DNA of 64,000 nt. Source: CAZWDL01 sp964632995 (GTDB lineage Bacteria; Bacteroidota; Bacteroidia; Chitinophagales; Saprospiraceae). Location: NCBI GenBank assembly GCA_964632995.1, contig CAZWDL010000027.1, positions 1-64,000 of the forward strand, given 5' to 3'. A model generated the notes under the pieces. The model saw only the letters and a list, made by a program, of their open reading frames with translations, made no database searches and was not told where the DNA came from. Every line of letters begins with the position of its first letter. Position 1 is the first letter of the stretch. A program made the position numbers and the translations under genes. Below, piece by piece: positions 7,874-16,809 of the stretch.

Positions 7874-10800
7874 ATGAACGAAGCAGCGCTGGCCGACTTG
7901 TTTTACCGGGAAGTAGCGAAGATCGATAAAAACGAAGAACTGGAACCGGTCGCCAAAGTAAAGGCCCTGTACCGCCTGCTCGGGCTGCTCTTTGTCGAGG
8001 TAACCAAACAGGAGCGCTTTCACTTTTCCACCCTCTTCGCCCGCATCGCCTACGCGGGGCACAAGCACGGCCTCGATAAACGGGAGCAATTTTACATTCA
8101 TCACTTTCGCAAACGCGCCGGGGAATTGCGGGAGGACAGGCTGGAGCCCGAAGAAGTGGAAGAGATTTACGCCCTGGGTCTGAAAACCCTCTGTACCTGT
8201 ATTGCCGGTTTGCTCAAGGTCCCGCTTCCGCAAAATACAGGACTGCAAATACCGGCTCGCTGGCCGGCGCTGGTCGCCCCGGTAGACATCCAGGCCTTCA
8301 AGGCGAAAGCCCGGGTGGTGGTCCTGGAGGATGACGCCGCAGCCCAGCAACTGCTGGTGCGCGACGAGGAGCAGCCGCAGGATATCCTCCGCGTGCAGTA
8401 CGGGCTGCCGGAACGCAACGAAAATTTCAATCCCACCATCAGAACCATCCGCAAAGTCTTCGGACTGCCGGTGACGCTCAACCTGCTGGATGTGGAGATC
8501 GACACCCAGGGCGTCTACCGGCCGCGCGCCTTCGTCGTGGAGCCCGACTACCTGGTTGATGTGACGGCCGTCGCCGAATGCTTCAAACCCGACGGCGCCG
8601 AACCCTGGCTGCACCTGCTGAAGAAATTCCTGCCCTTCCCGGTGACCAAGTACCTGGTCATCGGAAATATCGCCAACTTCTTTCTGGACGAGCTGCTCGG
8701 CAATCCCGAAGCTACGTTTAAAGAACTTTTCCCTCAGGTTTTTCAGCTCAACCCGCTGGCCTTCTGCCTCTTTTCCGACCGCGAGATCCGCGAGATCATG
8801 CAGACGGCACAGGGCCACTTCATTAACCTGAAGCGCGTCATCCTCCGGGAATTTCCCGAACAGGGCATCGATCCGGCGCACGCTTATCTCGAACCTTCAT
8901 TTTATTCTGAGCTCTACGGCTTGCAGGGGCGTCTCGACCTTTTTTACCAGCACCAGGATAAATCCGCAATCGTGGAATTGAAGAGCGGCAAACCTTTTAT
9001 GCCGAACCGCCACGGACTGAGTAATAATCATTTTACCCAGACGCTGCTCTACGACCTGCTCATCCGCTCGACCTTCGGCCATAAAACAGATCCGGTCAAT
9101 TACATCCTCTACTCCAGCCAGCAGGAGCAAACGCTGCGCTATGCCCCGCAGGTGAAAGCCCAGCAGTACGAGGCGTTGCAGTTGCGCAACCAGTTGCTGG
9201 CTATCGAGCGGCTGCTGACAAAACTGGGTGAGCCGGACCAGGACTTGCTCGTGCAGGGGCGCCGCCTGTTCGGCCGTCTTCGTCCCAGCCGCTTCCCGCA
9301 GGCGCGCGGCTTCTTCCGTAACGACCTGGCTGACTTCGCCGGGGCCTTCGGCAAGCTCGATGAGCTGGAGCAGAAGTACTTCACCGCTTTCGCCGGCTTC
9401 ATCGCCCGCGAGCATCGCCTGGCCAAAACGGGCGTGCAGGGACTGGAATCGCTCAACGGACAGGCTTCCCTCTGGCTCAACGAGCTGGAGGAGAAAACCG
9501 ATAGCTATGACATCCTCAACCATTTGCGCGTACGCGACAATCACGCCCGCGAAGCCGAACCGCTCATCGTCTTCGACAAAACGGAAGATACGCACGGACT
9601 AGCCAATTTTCGCGAAGGCGATATCGCCGTCCTGTACCCCTTCGACGCGGAATCGGACTCGGTGCTGTCCAACCAGATTTTCAAATGCACCATCCTGGAG
9701 CTGAGCAAGGAGACGGTAACCGTACGCCTGCGCTCGCGGCAGTTCAACGACGACCTCTTCGAGCGCTACGACCGCTGGAACCTGGAACACGACCTGTTCG
9801 ACAGCGGCTTCCTGTCGCTGTACCGGGGCTTGTACGAATTTGCCACCATCGATAAAGACAAGCGCGACCTGCTGCTGGGCCGCCGCCCGCCCCGCGAAGG
9901 CAGTCTGCCCCCCTGCCAGCCACCTGTTGAACTGACCGACGAGCAGCAAGATATCTTCAAACGCATCCTGGCCGCCGAGGACTACTTCCTGCTCTGGGGA
10001 CCACCCGGCACCGGCAAGACCAGCATGATGCTCAAGCACCTGGTCGGTTACCTGATGGTCAATACCGAAGAGCACCTGCTCCTGCTGGCCTATACCAACC
10101 GCGCCGTCGATGAGATCTGCGAGGCCATCGAATCGCTCGGGGAAGATATGCGTGACCACTATCTGCGCATCGGCTCGCGCTATTCCACCGCCGAACGCTT
10201 CCGCGGGCAGCTGCTGCGCGCCAAGATCCAGAAGACGAGCACCCGGCAGGAACTGCGCAACATTATCGACCGGCACCGGATTGTCGTAGCTACCGTTGCC
10301 TCCATCAGCAACCGGCCGGAACTGATGGAACTCAAGACCTTCGACCGCGTCCTGATCGATGAGGCTTCTCAGATACTGGAACCGCTGCTGGTGGGTCTGC
10401 TGCCCCGCTTCCGCCGTTTCGTTCTCATCGGCGATCACAAACAATTACCGGCGGTAGTGGTGCAGGACGGCGACAACTCCCAGGTCTTTGACGAGGATCT
10501 GCAGCGCCTGGGACTGGCCAACCTGCGCAATTCTCTCTTCGAGCGCCTCTACAAGCGCTGCATCGACGCCAACTGGGACTGGGCCTTCGCCCAGCTGAGC
10601 CACCAGGGACGCATGCACCGCGACATCATGCACTTTCCTAACGAACACTTCTACGCGGGCAGCCTTAAAATTCTCCCCGAAGCACTGCCCTTCCACCGCC
10701 GCCAACTGGCTGATATTGAGTTCCCGGCTCTTGCCAAGGGCGAAGAATTATCGCAACAGCTGCTCAGCCGCCGCGTATTGTTTTTACCCACCTTGGTCGA

Positions 10801-11248
10801 TGAAGGCAGCGTCACTCAGAAAACCAACCGTCATGAGGCGGAACTGATCGGCCGGCTTATCGCCGCCTTCCGCGCCCTATACGAGGGAGGTGGCCGCTCC
10901 TTCGGACCGGAGAGCATCGGCGTGATCACGCCCTACCGCGCCCAGATCGCCCAGATCCGCCAGGTGCTGGAAGAACAGGGTATGGACCCCGACGAGCTGA
11001 CCATCGATACCGTCGAGCGCTACCAGGGGGGCGCCCGCGACATCATCCTCATCTCGCTGTGTACCAACGGCATCGAGCAGCTCACCTCGCTGGTCTCCCT
11101 CTCCGAAGAGGGGGTCGACCGCAAGCTCAACGTCGCCCTCACGCGGGCGCGCGAGCACCTCGTGGTGATCGGGAACCCGGAGCTGCTGCAACGAAACGGA
11201 GTGTACGCGGAGTTTCTGAAGTACTACGCTCCGGAAACAGCGGAATAA
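7874..11248 (+). CDS. Dna2-like fusion of PD-(D/E)XK nuclease and superfamily 1 helicase
   Basis: 1,124 residues. Residues 1 to about 330 have no clear motif. Residues about 340-410 hold a Cas4/RecB-type nuclease: GLQGRLD (349-355) and VELKSGK with Glu368-x-Lys370. After a linker comes a superfamily 1B (Upf1/Dna2 type) helicase: Walker A GPPGTGKT at about 709-716, Walker B DEAS at about 829-832, GDHKQLPA, ITPYRAQ, a VERYQGG motif and the arginine-finger motif ALTRARE at about 1088. Known relatives process DNA ends, flaps or replication intermediates. The standalone gene lies in a divergent arrangement with the T9SS protein. TATCTTCG at 7839-7846 is a weak -7 match. A role in repair or phage defence is inference. 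Domain calls are firm. Confidence 0.9.
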   Translation: MNEAALADLFYREVAKIDKNEELEPVAKVKALYRLLGLLFVEVTKQERFHFSTLFARIAYAGHKHGLDKREQFYIHHFRKRAGELREDRLEPEEVEEIYALGLKTLCTCIAGLLKVPLPQNTGLQIPARWPALVAPVDIQAFKAKARVVVLEDDAAAQQLLVRDEEQPQDILRVQYGLPERNENFNPTIRTIRKVFGLPVTLNLLDVEIDTQGVYRPRAFVVEPDYLVDVTAVAECFKPDGAEPWLHLLKKFLPFPVTKYLVIGNIANFFLDELLGNPEATFKELFPQVFQLNPLAFCLFSDREIREIMQTAQGHFINLKRVILREFPEQGIDPAHAYLEPSFYSELYGLQGRLDLFYQHQDKSAIVELKSGKPFMPNRHGLSNNHFTQTLLYDLLIRSTFGHKTDPVNYILYSSQQEQTLRYAPQVKAQQYEALQLRNQLLAIERLLTKLGEPDQDLLVQGRRLFGRLRPSRFPQARGFFRNDLADFAGAFGKLDELEQKYFTAFAGFIAREHRLAKTGVQGLESLNGQASLWLNELEEKTDSYDILNHLRVRDNHAREAEPLIVFDKTEDTHGLANFREGDIAVLYPFDAESDSVLSNQIFKCTILELSKETVTVRLRSRQFNDDLFERYDRWNLEHDLFDSGFLSLYRGLYEFATIDKDKRDLLLGRRPPREGSLPPCQPPVELTDEQQDIFKRILAAEDYFLLWGPPGTGKTSMMLKHLVGYLMVNTEEHLLLLAYTNRAVDEICEAIESLGEDMRDHYLRIGSRYSTAERFRGQLLRAKIQKTSTRQELRNIIDRHRIVVATVASISNRPELMELKTFDRVLIDEASQILEPLLVGLLPRFRRFVLIGDHKQLPAVVVQDGDNSQVFDEDLQRLGLANLRNSLFERLYKRCIDANWDWAFAQLSHQGRMHRDIMHFPNEHFYAGSLKILPEALPFHRRQLADIEFPALAKGEELSQQLLSRRVLFLPTLVDEGSVTQKTNRHEAELIGRLIAAFRALYEGGGRSFGPESIGVITPYRAQIAQIRQVLEEQGMDPDELTIDTVERYQGGARDIILISLCTNGIEQLTSLVSLSEEGVDRKLNVALTRAREHLVVIGNPELLQRNGVYAEFLKYYAPETAE

Positions 11249-11294
11249 AGGCGCGCAAAGCAAGCAAGACGGCTGTACTGGCTTGTTATTATGA

Positions 11295-11528
11295 CACGCG
11301 GAGGCGCAAAGAACGCAGAGAAGGGTGGCTTTTCACTAAAAAGCTCTTTAAACTTAGCGACCTCAGCGGCTCTGCGTGCCACTTACCGCCGGCACAGCTG
11401 CCCTTCGTGTGCGAGGCTTGCAGGGTGCCCCACGCAGTGGCGCAGAGTTCGCAGAGCAAATAGATCGTTGAACTAAAACAGGGCGGCGCTGCCGGCCATG
11501 GACTTTGCGTTCTTTGCGGCTCTGCGTG
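11295..11528. repeat. Patchwork repeat of four alternating GCAAAGAACGCAGAG-type modules
   Basis: This fills much of the gap 11249-11723. The outer 26-base arms at 11295-11320 and 11503-11528 match as an inverted repeat at 23 of 26 positions. Two further modules of the same kind lie inside: one ending CGGCTCTGCGTG near 11378, and CACGCAGTGGCGCAGAG starting at about 11430. The modules alternate in orientation, giving hairpin potential. No coding frame is convincing here. I recall similar motifs as dispersed intergenic repeats in unrelated bacteria; a genome-wide search would settle copy number. Confidence 0.7.
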
Positions 11529-11723
11529 GGATCTAAAAGTCATTTTTCGCGCCAGCGAAAAGCTACTTCAAAAAGGGAAATGCGCGGCACTGCCTTTAAT
11601 AAGGCGCGTATGAGGGCGCAGAGAACAGTCGCTTTCACAAAAGGAGTCTGACACTTTGCAAATAGGTTTTTTGGGTCATGGATAATTTTTTAAAAAAACA
11701 TATCTTAACATTGCCCAGCCAGG

Positions 11724-12509
11724 ATGAAATCCAATACCATGAATAGTAAGCAGCTAATCCCGGTCTTTCTTTTCCTGTTCTCTTTTTCTCATTGTGAGAA
11801 AGAAGTTTCTCTTACCCCGGCAGATCCGGAACCGCCCGTGGATTCCACGAATGTGGTCTCACCTCCGGATACGAGTAGCGATGAGCCTGTCGATACGACC
11901 ACCACGGCGCCCCCGGATACGATATACAGCGCATTCGGAGCCTACTTCCCCCTCGGCTAGCATCACCGGTGGTTGTACGAATCCCGGTATATAAGATATG
12001 ATGATGTCAACCTGACCGTCGATACGACCTTTGCTTACCCGGAATTATCCGTACTGAAGGATACCATTGCCCCAGGCAGGCAATACATCAAACTCAGCGA
12101 TTACCTCTACATCCGAGTTCAGGACGGACAGTATTTCCAGTACTTCCGCTCACCCGAAGACGGCAATAATAACGAGTGGATATTCCTGGACGAAAACGCT
12201 GAACCGGGATCGCGGTGGACAACTGACACGGTACGGTACCAGGACCACCCGGTGGAGGGGCCGGTGTATGTTTACTTTGCTTATGAGCTTGTAGAAAAAG
12301 GAGGTACGCTGGAAATACACGGCATCACTTATGAGCAGGTGATCACCGTGTTCGAGGATCGCTATATGAAGCTGGGAGAAAAACCTTTCGATGATAATAT
12401 TTCCCGCCGTATCTTTTACTACGCCAAAGATATTGGTTTGATCCGGGAAGAGTGGGAGGGATTCAATGTGAAATATGAACAGGATCTCATTGAGTTTGAG
12501 ACAGATTAA
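11724..12509 (+). pseudogene. Lipoprotein gene interrupted by an in-frame TAG codon
   Basis: The frame starts at ATG 11724 (or 11739), with a signal peptide ending in a lipobox-like FLFSFSHC, then a Pro/Asp/Thr-rich linker of about 45 residues. It reads GAYFPLG, meets TAG at 11958-11960 (codon 79), and continues in exactly the same frame as HHRWLYESRY through 178 more well-formed codons to TAA at 12507-12509. The YFPL...W-YESR sequence across the stop is what is expected of one continuous domain in Bacteroidota lipoproteins. So a single base change or a sequencing error, not a frameshift, splits the gene. The downstream part could only start at a TTG (11973). Function unknown; the C-terminal domain is probably a beta-rich extracellular fold. 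Confidence 0.75.
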
Positions 12510-12531
12510 CGGCTGGGTTTCAGACTGGGTA

Positions 12532-12573
12532 GCATAGAACTGCCAGTTTTTTAAAAAACTGGCAGTTCTATGC
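12532..12573. terminator. 42-bp perfect loopless palindrome, bidirectional terminator
   Basis: Arms at 12532-12552 and 12553-12573 are exact reverse complements with no spacer; the centre is TTTTTTAAAAAA. It sits between convergent genes (lipoprotein ending 12509, DUF296 gene ending 12591). Each strand shows a GC stem followed by T's, so it can end transcription from both sides. Confidence 0.8.
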
Positions 12574-12590
12574 TTTGGACTGCCGGCTGC

Positions 12591-13016
12591 TTACTCCTTC
12601 CTGCTCACACTAAGCTCCCGCCATCCGGTCTCCTCATCCTTCTCCCTGGTGAAGATCAGTTCCTTACATTCTCCGATGACGATTTCGGCGGTAGTGTAGA
12701 CGAAATTTTCCTCAAGCAGGTGACCGCCGGTGGTGCGACCCCGGCTGTCGCTGATGCAGAGGTGTAGGTGCACCCCGTGGCGGCTGACCGTTCCGGCGAG
12801 GCTGACGATCTCGAAATAGCCCTTGGCCATGACGCCGTCGGGGCGGTTGGCAAAGCGCAAGTGGGTCTGGGTCAGACTGCCTACGCCGGTCATAATCCAG
12901 CCGGCTTCGATGTTTTGCTCTATGGCGTAAGCCTGAATCTCTTTTCGCAGGTCCTGCCCGGGCTGCAGGCGGAAAGCGTGAATTTGCAGGTGGTCCTCGT
13001 GCATAACTGGTTTCAT
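12591..13016 (-). CDS. PPC/DUF296 domain protein (AT-hook-associated fold, bacterial stand-alone form)
   Basis: 141 residues, typical for the bacterial stand-alone PPC (plants and prokaryotes conserved) domain. Key features are RLQPGQDL near the start, the GVGSLTQ loop, and the metal or ligand signature HLHLCISDSRGRTTGGHL. The latter includes the HxH and GGHL motifs that coordinate a metal ion in solved homologues. The family forms trimers; its bacterial function is unclear, and DNA binding is known only for plant members carrying AT-hooks, absent here. The gene ends convergently against the broken lipoprotein gene, with a perfect palindrome between them. Confidence 0.85.
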   Translation of the reverse strand: MKPVMHEDHLQIHAFRLQPGQDLRKEIQAYAIEQNIEAGWIMTGVGSLTQTHLRFANRPDGVMAKGYFEIVSLAGTVSRHGVHLHLCISDSRGRTTGGHLLEENFVYTTAEIVIGECKELIFTREKDEETGWRELSVSRKE

Positions 13017-13143
13017 TGAATGGGTTAAGGCCTTATGAATTATTCAGCTATTCTGTTTGGTCACGCAGGGCTTTTGTCGAATTAAGTTCATTTCTTTGGA
13101 AATGGTTTGTAGAAATGTACGGAAAAAATGTTTCCCATGTAGC

Positions 13144-13192
13144 ACAGGCTTACAGCCTGTTTCTTTCCAGGTTTACCGACCTTTAGGTCGGC
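13144..13192. repeat. Pair of short palindromes in intergenic region
   Basis: ACAGGCT-TAC-AGCCTGT (13144-13160) and CCGACC-TTTA-GGTCGG (13177-13192) lie in the gap 13017-13373. Both are compact hairpins. An open frame across them on the minus strand starts with a lipoprotein-like signal but runs through these palindromes and looks fortuitous. Nothing else was seen in the gap apart from the tandem repeat at its far end. Confidence 0.5.
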
Positions 13193-13345
13193 GCGAGAAG
13201 TAACGAAAAAGCGATAGGGATACTTTAAAGGAAAATTTTCACAGGCCATTATCCAGCAGGCCAATAATGCTATGGATAAAAGACGCATCATTTCTGGCTT
13301 TTTTCTGAAATATACGCTTTTGGCGCCAGTAGCTCCACGACTTTT

Positions 13346-13421
13346 TCCCTGACTCTCCTGACTTCCTCCCGACTTATTTCCTGACTTCCTCCTGACCTTC
13401 CCTGACTTCCTCCCGACTTTC
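13346..13421. repeat. Degenerate short tandem repeat covering the 3' end of the epimerase-like gene
   Basis: About seven imperfect 9-12 base units of the form CTGACTTCCTC / CCGACTT. The array spans the TAA of the epimerase-like gene (13374-13376) and codes for its last 15 or so residues (ESREEVREGQEEVRK), so the C-terminal tail derives from the repeat. Unit number could vary by slippage. Confidence 0.7.
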
Positions 13422-14783
13422 CCCGGCATCCTCCAGGTATTTCCCGAACCGTTTCATCACCCAGAGGTGGACCATCGCCTGGGTCATGATGTAGATGAAC
13501 CAGGGGAGGGTCGGCACGAACTCGTGAATCGCCGCGATGATATAGCGTCCGCCCAGCACGCGGCGGAATTCCAGCCAGCCGTAGTCACGCCGTTTGACGA
13601 GGGCCCCGCCGACGATGTAGAACAGTTGGCGGTCGTCATTGCTGCGGTCGGGAATAAAGCGCAGTTGCAGCAGGTCCCAGAAGCCGAAGCGGAACCTGGA
13701 AGTTTCCCCTTCCTGCTCTACCCGGATCAGGTACGGGAAGAAGCGGGGTAGCCAGGTTTGATAGCGCCGCGCCACCCAGGTGGCGGTGTGGTTGCCGGGG
13801 TTGGGCAGGCGTTGTACGCTACGGACGGTATTTTGTTGTTCTTCCGCTTGTCGATGCGCGGGGAGCCGGGGAATGCTGTCTTTTTCCGTCAGCGCGCGGC
13901 GGGCGGCCGCTTCGTAGGGTTTGCGATCAGGGAATTCCTGCATCAGCCGGTTGGGTGATACCAGTAATTCGTAGCGCAAACTCTCAATAAGCGGAGAGAC
14001 CAGCGTGGTGCTGGCGTCGGCGAATAGCGCGACCCAGAGTTTGGACAATCCTACGGAAAAGAAAGGCACCGGAAAGATGAGCCGGCGCTTGTTGAGCAGT
14101 TCGGCTACCTTGCGCATCATATCGATGTAGGTGGTCACCTCCGGCCCCCCGATGTCGTAGGTTTGTTCGTGGCAGGCCGGGTTACCCATACAGTGATCAA
14201 TGATGCGCAGCGTGTCCTCCAATGCGATGGGCTGGGTGCGTGAATGGGTCCATTGCGGACAGGCCATCACCGGCAGGCGGCGCACCAGTTTTTCGATGAT
14301 GCGGAAGGAGGAACCGCCGGGCCCGACGATAATACCGGCTCGTAGTACCGTTACGGGAACATTGCAGGAAGCCAGCGTCTGTTCCACCTCGTAGCGGCTT
14401 CGCAGGTGGCGGGAAAAGTGGCTTTTGTCTTCGGGGAGTATACCGCTGAGGAAGAGGATTTGCTGAAGCCCGTTCTTCTCCGCCGCGCGGGCGAAGTTGT
14501 CGGCGAGCAGGATGTCGGTATCGTCGAAAGTGCCCTGGCTCAGCCTGGTGGAGGGTTGCATGGAATGAACCAGGTACAAGGCATAATCCGCCCCTCGCAG
14601 CGCTTCCATGGTGCTGGAAAAAGAGTAGAGTTCCACCTCTCGCCACTCTATATTGGGATCGGGGAGATCGGGCTGCATGGATCTGCGCGACAAGGCAATG
14701 AACTGATACTGGTCTTTGTATTTTTCCATAAACCAGCGACCAATAAACCCCGTGGCGCCGGCGATAGCTATAGTTGGTTTCAT
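13374..14783 (-). CDS. SDR-type NAD(P)-binding epimerase-like protein with DUF2867 C-terminal domain
   Basis: 469 residues. Residues 1 to about 290 form an atypical extended short-chain dehydrogenase fold: the nucleotide-binding loop GATGFIG sits at about 9-15, followed by SGILPEDKSHFSRHL and a conserved DIGGPEV stretch. Residues about 300-450 match the DUF2867-type domain that often follows such SDR modules (FWDLLQLRFI..., IHEFVPTLPWFIY). The C-terminal Glu/Arg-rich tail is encoded by a tandem repeat. Relatives are annotated as NAD(P)H-binding or complex I-like NDUFA9-type proteins; the substrate is unknown. It is transcribed alone, with divergent spacing of 145 bases to the CDF transporter. 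Confidence 0.8.
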   Translation of the reverse strand: MKPTIAIAGATGFIGRWFMEKYKDQYQFIALSRRSMQPDLPDPNIEWREVELYSFSSTMEALRGADYALYLVHSMQPSTRLSQGTFDDTDILLADNFARAAEKNGLQQILFLSGILPEDKSHFSRHLRSRYEVEQTLASCNVPVTVLRAGIIVGPGGSSFRIIEKLVRRLPVMACPQWTHSRTQPIALEDTLRIIDHCMGNPACHEQTYDIGGPEVTTYIDMMRKVAELLNKRRLIFPVPFFSVGLSKLWVALFADASTTLVSPLIESLRYELLVSPNRLMQEFPDRKPYEAAARRALTEKDSIPRLPAHRQAEEQQNTVRSVQRLPNPGNHTATWVARRYQTWLPRFFPYLIRVEQEGETSRFRFGFWDLLQLRFIPDRSNDDRQLFYIVGGALVKRRDYGWLEFRRVLGGRYIIAAIHEFVPTLPWFIYIMTQAMVHLWVMKRFGKYLEDAGESREEVREGQEEVRK

Positions 14784-14928
14784 ATCAACTCAACGGAGAG
14801 CAGGGCAGAAGGTTTTAAGGATGTTTTTGGAAGGGGTTCTCAAACCATTGGGCCTTCTTTTCGTTGCAAGGTATTGACCTCTTTCCTTTTAATCTTTAGT
14901 AATTTCTCAAAATAAAGTTACTCCGCCC

Positions 14929-15852
14929 ATGGCTTCCTCCAAAGTTCCCATTTACAGCGCCATCGTGGCCAACCTGCTCATTGCCGTTTCCAAATTTATC
15001 GCGGCCTCTATCAGCGGTAGCTCCGCTATGGTATCCGAAGGTATCCACTCGCTGGTAGATACCGGTAATGGATTTCTGCTACTGCTCGGTCTTAGTCAAA
15101 GTAAAAAACCGGCGGATGAATCGCATCCTTTCGGCTACGGTAAGGAACTGTACTTCTGGTCGCTGATCGTAGCAATCCTGATTTTTTCAATTGGAGGCGG
15201 AATGTCACTTTATAAGGGTATCTCCCACCTTGAACACCCGGCGCCGCTCAGCGATCCTTTCTGGAGCTACCTGGTGCTGGGCCTGGCTTTTATCTTTGAA
15301 AGTGTGGCCTTATACCTGGCGGTCAGAAATTTCCGGCAATTCAAGGGCAGGCGAAGTTACTGGAAAGCGATCCAGGAAAGTAAAGACCCCAGCAGCTTTG
15401 CGGTAATCCTGGAAGATACCGCCGCTCTGCTGGGAATAGTCGTCGCCTTCTTCGGCCTCTTTCTAGGGCATTATTATGAAAAACCGGTTTACGACGCCAT
15501 TGCTTCTATTGCAATTGGGGTCATTCTGGCGCTTATCGCCGTCTTCCTCGCCTACGAAAGTAAGGGGTTGCTGATCGGCGAAGGAGCCAATACGGCGATG
15601 TCTAACGGGATCCATGAATTAGCGATCGCAGACCCTGCCGTGCGACACGCCAGGCGCCCTCTGACGATGTATTTCGGTCCCCACGAGGTACTGGTAGCGC
15701 TGGATATTGGATTCAAAGGAGAGTTGTCATCCTCCGAGGTAGAAGCAGCCGTAGAACGACTGGAGGAAAAAATCCGGGAAAGATTTCCGGTGGTGAAAAG
15801 AATTTTCATCGAGGCGGCAGCACTTTCGCGGCATCACGAACAGGAGCGTTGA
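14929..15852 (+). CDS. Cation diffusion facilitator family transporter
   Basis: 307 residues with six predicted membrane segments between residues about 5 and 215 and a short cytoplasmic C-terminal domain. The family metal-site motif HSLVDTGN lies at about 41-48 in TM2, and EDTAALLG in TM5 supplies the matching acidic position. HPFGYGKELYFW between TM2 and TM3 is typical of the ZNT9-like subgroup. CDF proteins exchange Zn, Fe or Mn for protons across the inner membrane. Metal specificity cannot be set from sequence; the usual HxxxD plus DxxxD pair is altered (E in place of H/D in TM5), which could affect it. It converges with queE 60 bases downstream. Confidence 0.88.
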   Translation: MASSKVPIYSAIVANLLIAVSKFIAASISGSSAMVSEGIHSLVDTGNGFLLLLGLSQSKKPADESHPFGYGKELYFWSLIVAILIFSIGGGMSLYKGISHLEHPAPLSDPFWSYLVLGLAFIFESVALYLAVRNFRQFKGRRSYWKAIQESKDPSSFAVILEDTAALLGIVVAFFGLFLGHYYEKPVYDAIASIAIGVILALIAVFLAYESKGLLIGEGANTAMSNGIHELAIADPAVRHARRPLTMYFGPHEVLVALDIGFKGELSSSEVEAAVERLEEKIRERFPVVKRIFIEAAALSRHHEQER

Positions 15853-15914
15853 TTAAGCGACGAGCAATCAATAACTCTCGGTTTTCCAGGAGCGCTTATT
15901 GATCACTCGGCGCG

Positions 15915-16553
15915 CTAGGGGATATCGAGCACTTTGTGCGTCTGCAGGCTAAGCCTCCAATGAGGATGCTTGAGGCAGTAATCCAGCGTCAGCTGCGTAT
16001 TCCGCTCGACGTGCGGCCCGTCCATGGGCTGGAGGAAGAAATGCTCGAAATCAAGCTCCTCGAAGCGTTCGGGTTCAGCGCCGGGCTGGGGGTAGACCAG
16101 CTTGAGCTCTTGTCCCTGTGATAGCAAGAGTTCGGCGCCCGCCTTGGGACTGACGCATATCCAGTCGATGCCGGGGGGCGGTGTCCGGGTGCCGTTTGTT
16201 TCCACGGCCACTTCGAAGCCGCGTTCGTGGAAGGCCGTCACCAGCGCCTCGTCGAGTTGCAGCAGCGGTTCGCCGCCGGTGCAGACCACGTAGGGCTTAC
16301 CTCCCTGACCTTCGGGCCACAGACCGGCTACCTTGCCGGCGAGTTGGGCCGGGGTAGGGTAGCGGCCGCCGTTCAGGCCATCGGTGCCCCAGAAATCGGT
16401 ATCACAAAACTGGCAGATGGCCTTATGGCGGTCTTCTTCCCGGCCGCTCCAGAGGTTGCAGCCCGAAAAGCGACAGAAAACGGCGGGGCGGCCGCTCTGG
16501 GCGCCTTCTCCCTGCAGGGTGTAGAATATTTCCTTGATTTTATAGCTGGGCAT
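15915..16553 (-). CDS. queE: 7-carboxy-7-deazaguanine synthase QueE
   Basis: 212 residues from ATG 16553 (MPSYKIKEIFYTLQGEG); a start 13 codons earlier would overlap the promoter spacing and adds no conserved sequence. It is a radical SAM enzyme converting 6-carboxytetrahydropterin to 7-carboxy-7-deazaguanine in queuosine precursor synthesis. The [4Fe-4S] cysteines are Cys32, Cys47 and Cys50, a CX14CX2C spacing known for one QueE subclass rather than the usual CX3CX2C. The SAM-binding TGGEPLLQ motif follows. A full-consensus Bacteroidota promoter lies 36 bases upstream. The later pathway enzyme QueA is encoded at 52838-53902. Confidence 0.93.
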   Translation of the reverse strand: MPSYKIKEIFYTLQGEGAQSGRPAVFCRFSGCNLWSGREEDRHKAICQFCDTDFWGTDGLNGGRYPTPAQLAGKVAGLWPEGQGGKPYVVCTGGEPLLQLDEALVTAFHERGFEVAVETNGTRTPPPGIDWICVSPKAGAELLLSQGQELKLVYPQPGAEPERFEELDFEHFFLQPMDGPHVERNTQLTLDYCLKHPHWRLSLQTHKVLDIP

Positions 16554-16589
16554 GTATTCTGTGCGTGTTATGGCAATTCTGAAAAGTTG

Positions 16590-16619
16590 CAAAAATAGTA
16601 CATCCGGGGGAAGTGCAAA
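16590..16619 (-). promoter_or_regulatory. Bacteroidota-type promoter for queE
   Basis: Read on the minus strand: TTTG (16619-16616), 18-base spacer, TATTTTTG (16597-16590). This matches the TTTG-N19-TAnnTTTG consensus. The -7 element ends 36 bases before the queE ATG. Confidence 0.65.
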
Positions 16620-16809
16620 GTTCCGGAAGTAGCGAATATTCGATTTTCACTGTGCCGGGCTGCCATCAAACCAATGAAATCCTCCATTTCCTTTCGCGTA
16701 TTCATTTCCTTCCAAAAACCGCACAACAATTTGCCTTGCCGAACGTATTGTTTGGTATATTCACCGTTTGAATAATCAGAAAGACAGCGACGCTACAACA
16801 TATTTTGAC

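Noticed and set aside
9599..10444. 281-codon minus-strand frame
   Set aside because: Antisense shadow of the Dna2-like helicase gene.
13088..13429. Minus-strand frame with lipoprotein-like signal
   Set aside because: It overlaps the tail of the epimerase-like gene in another frame, runs through two palindromes and a microsatellite, and lacks any conserved part.
16768..16809. TTG start giving a 14-residue extension of the BatA protein
   Set aside because: The extension is polar and would bury the membrane start; the ATG at 16810 matches the family.
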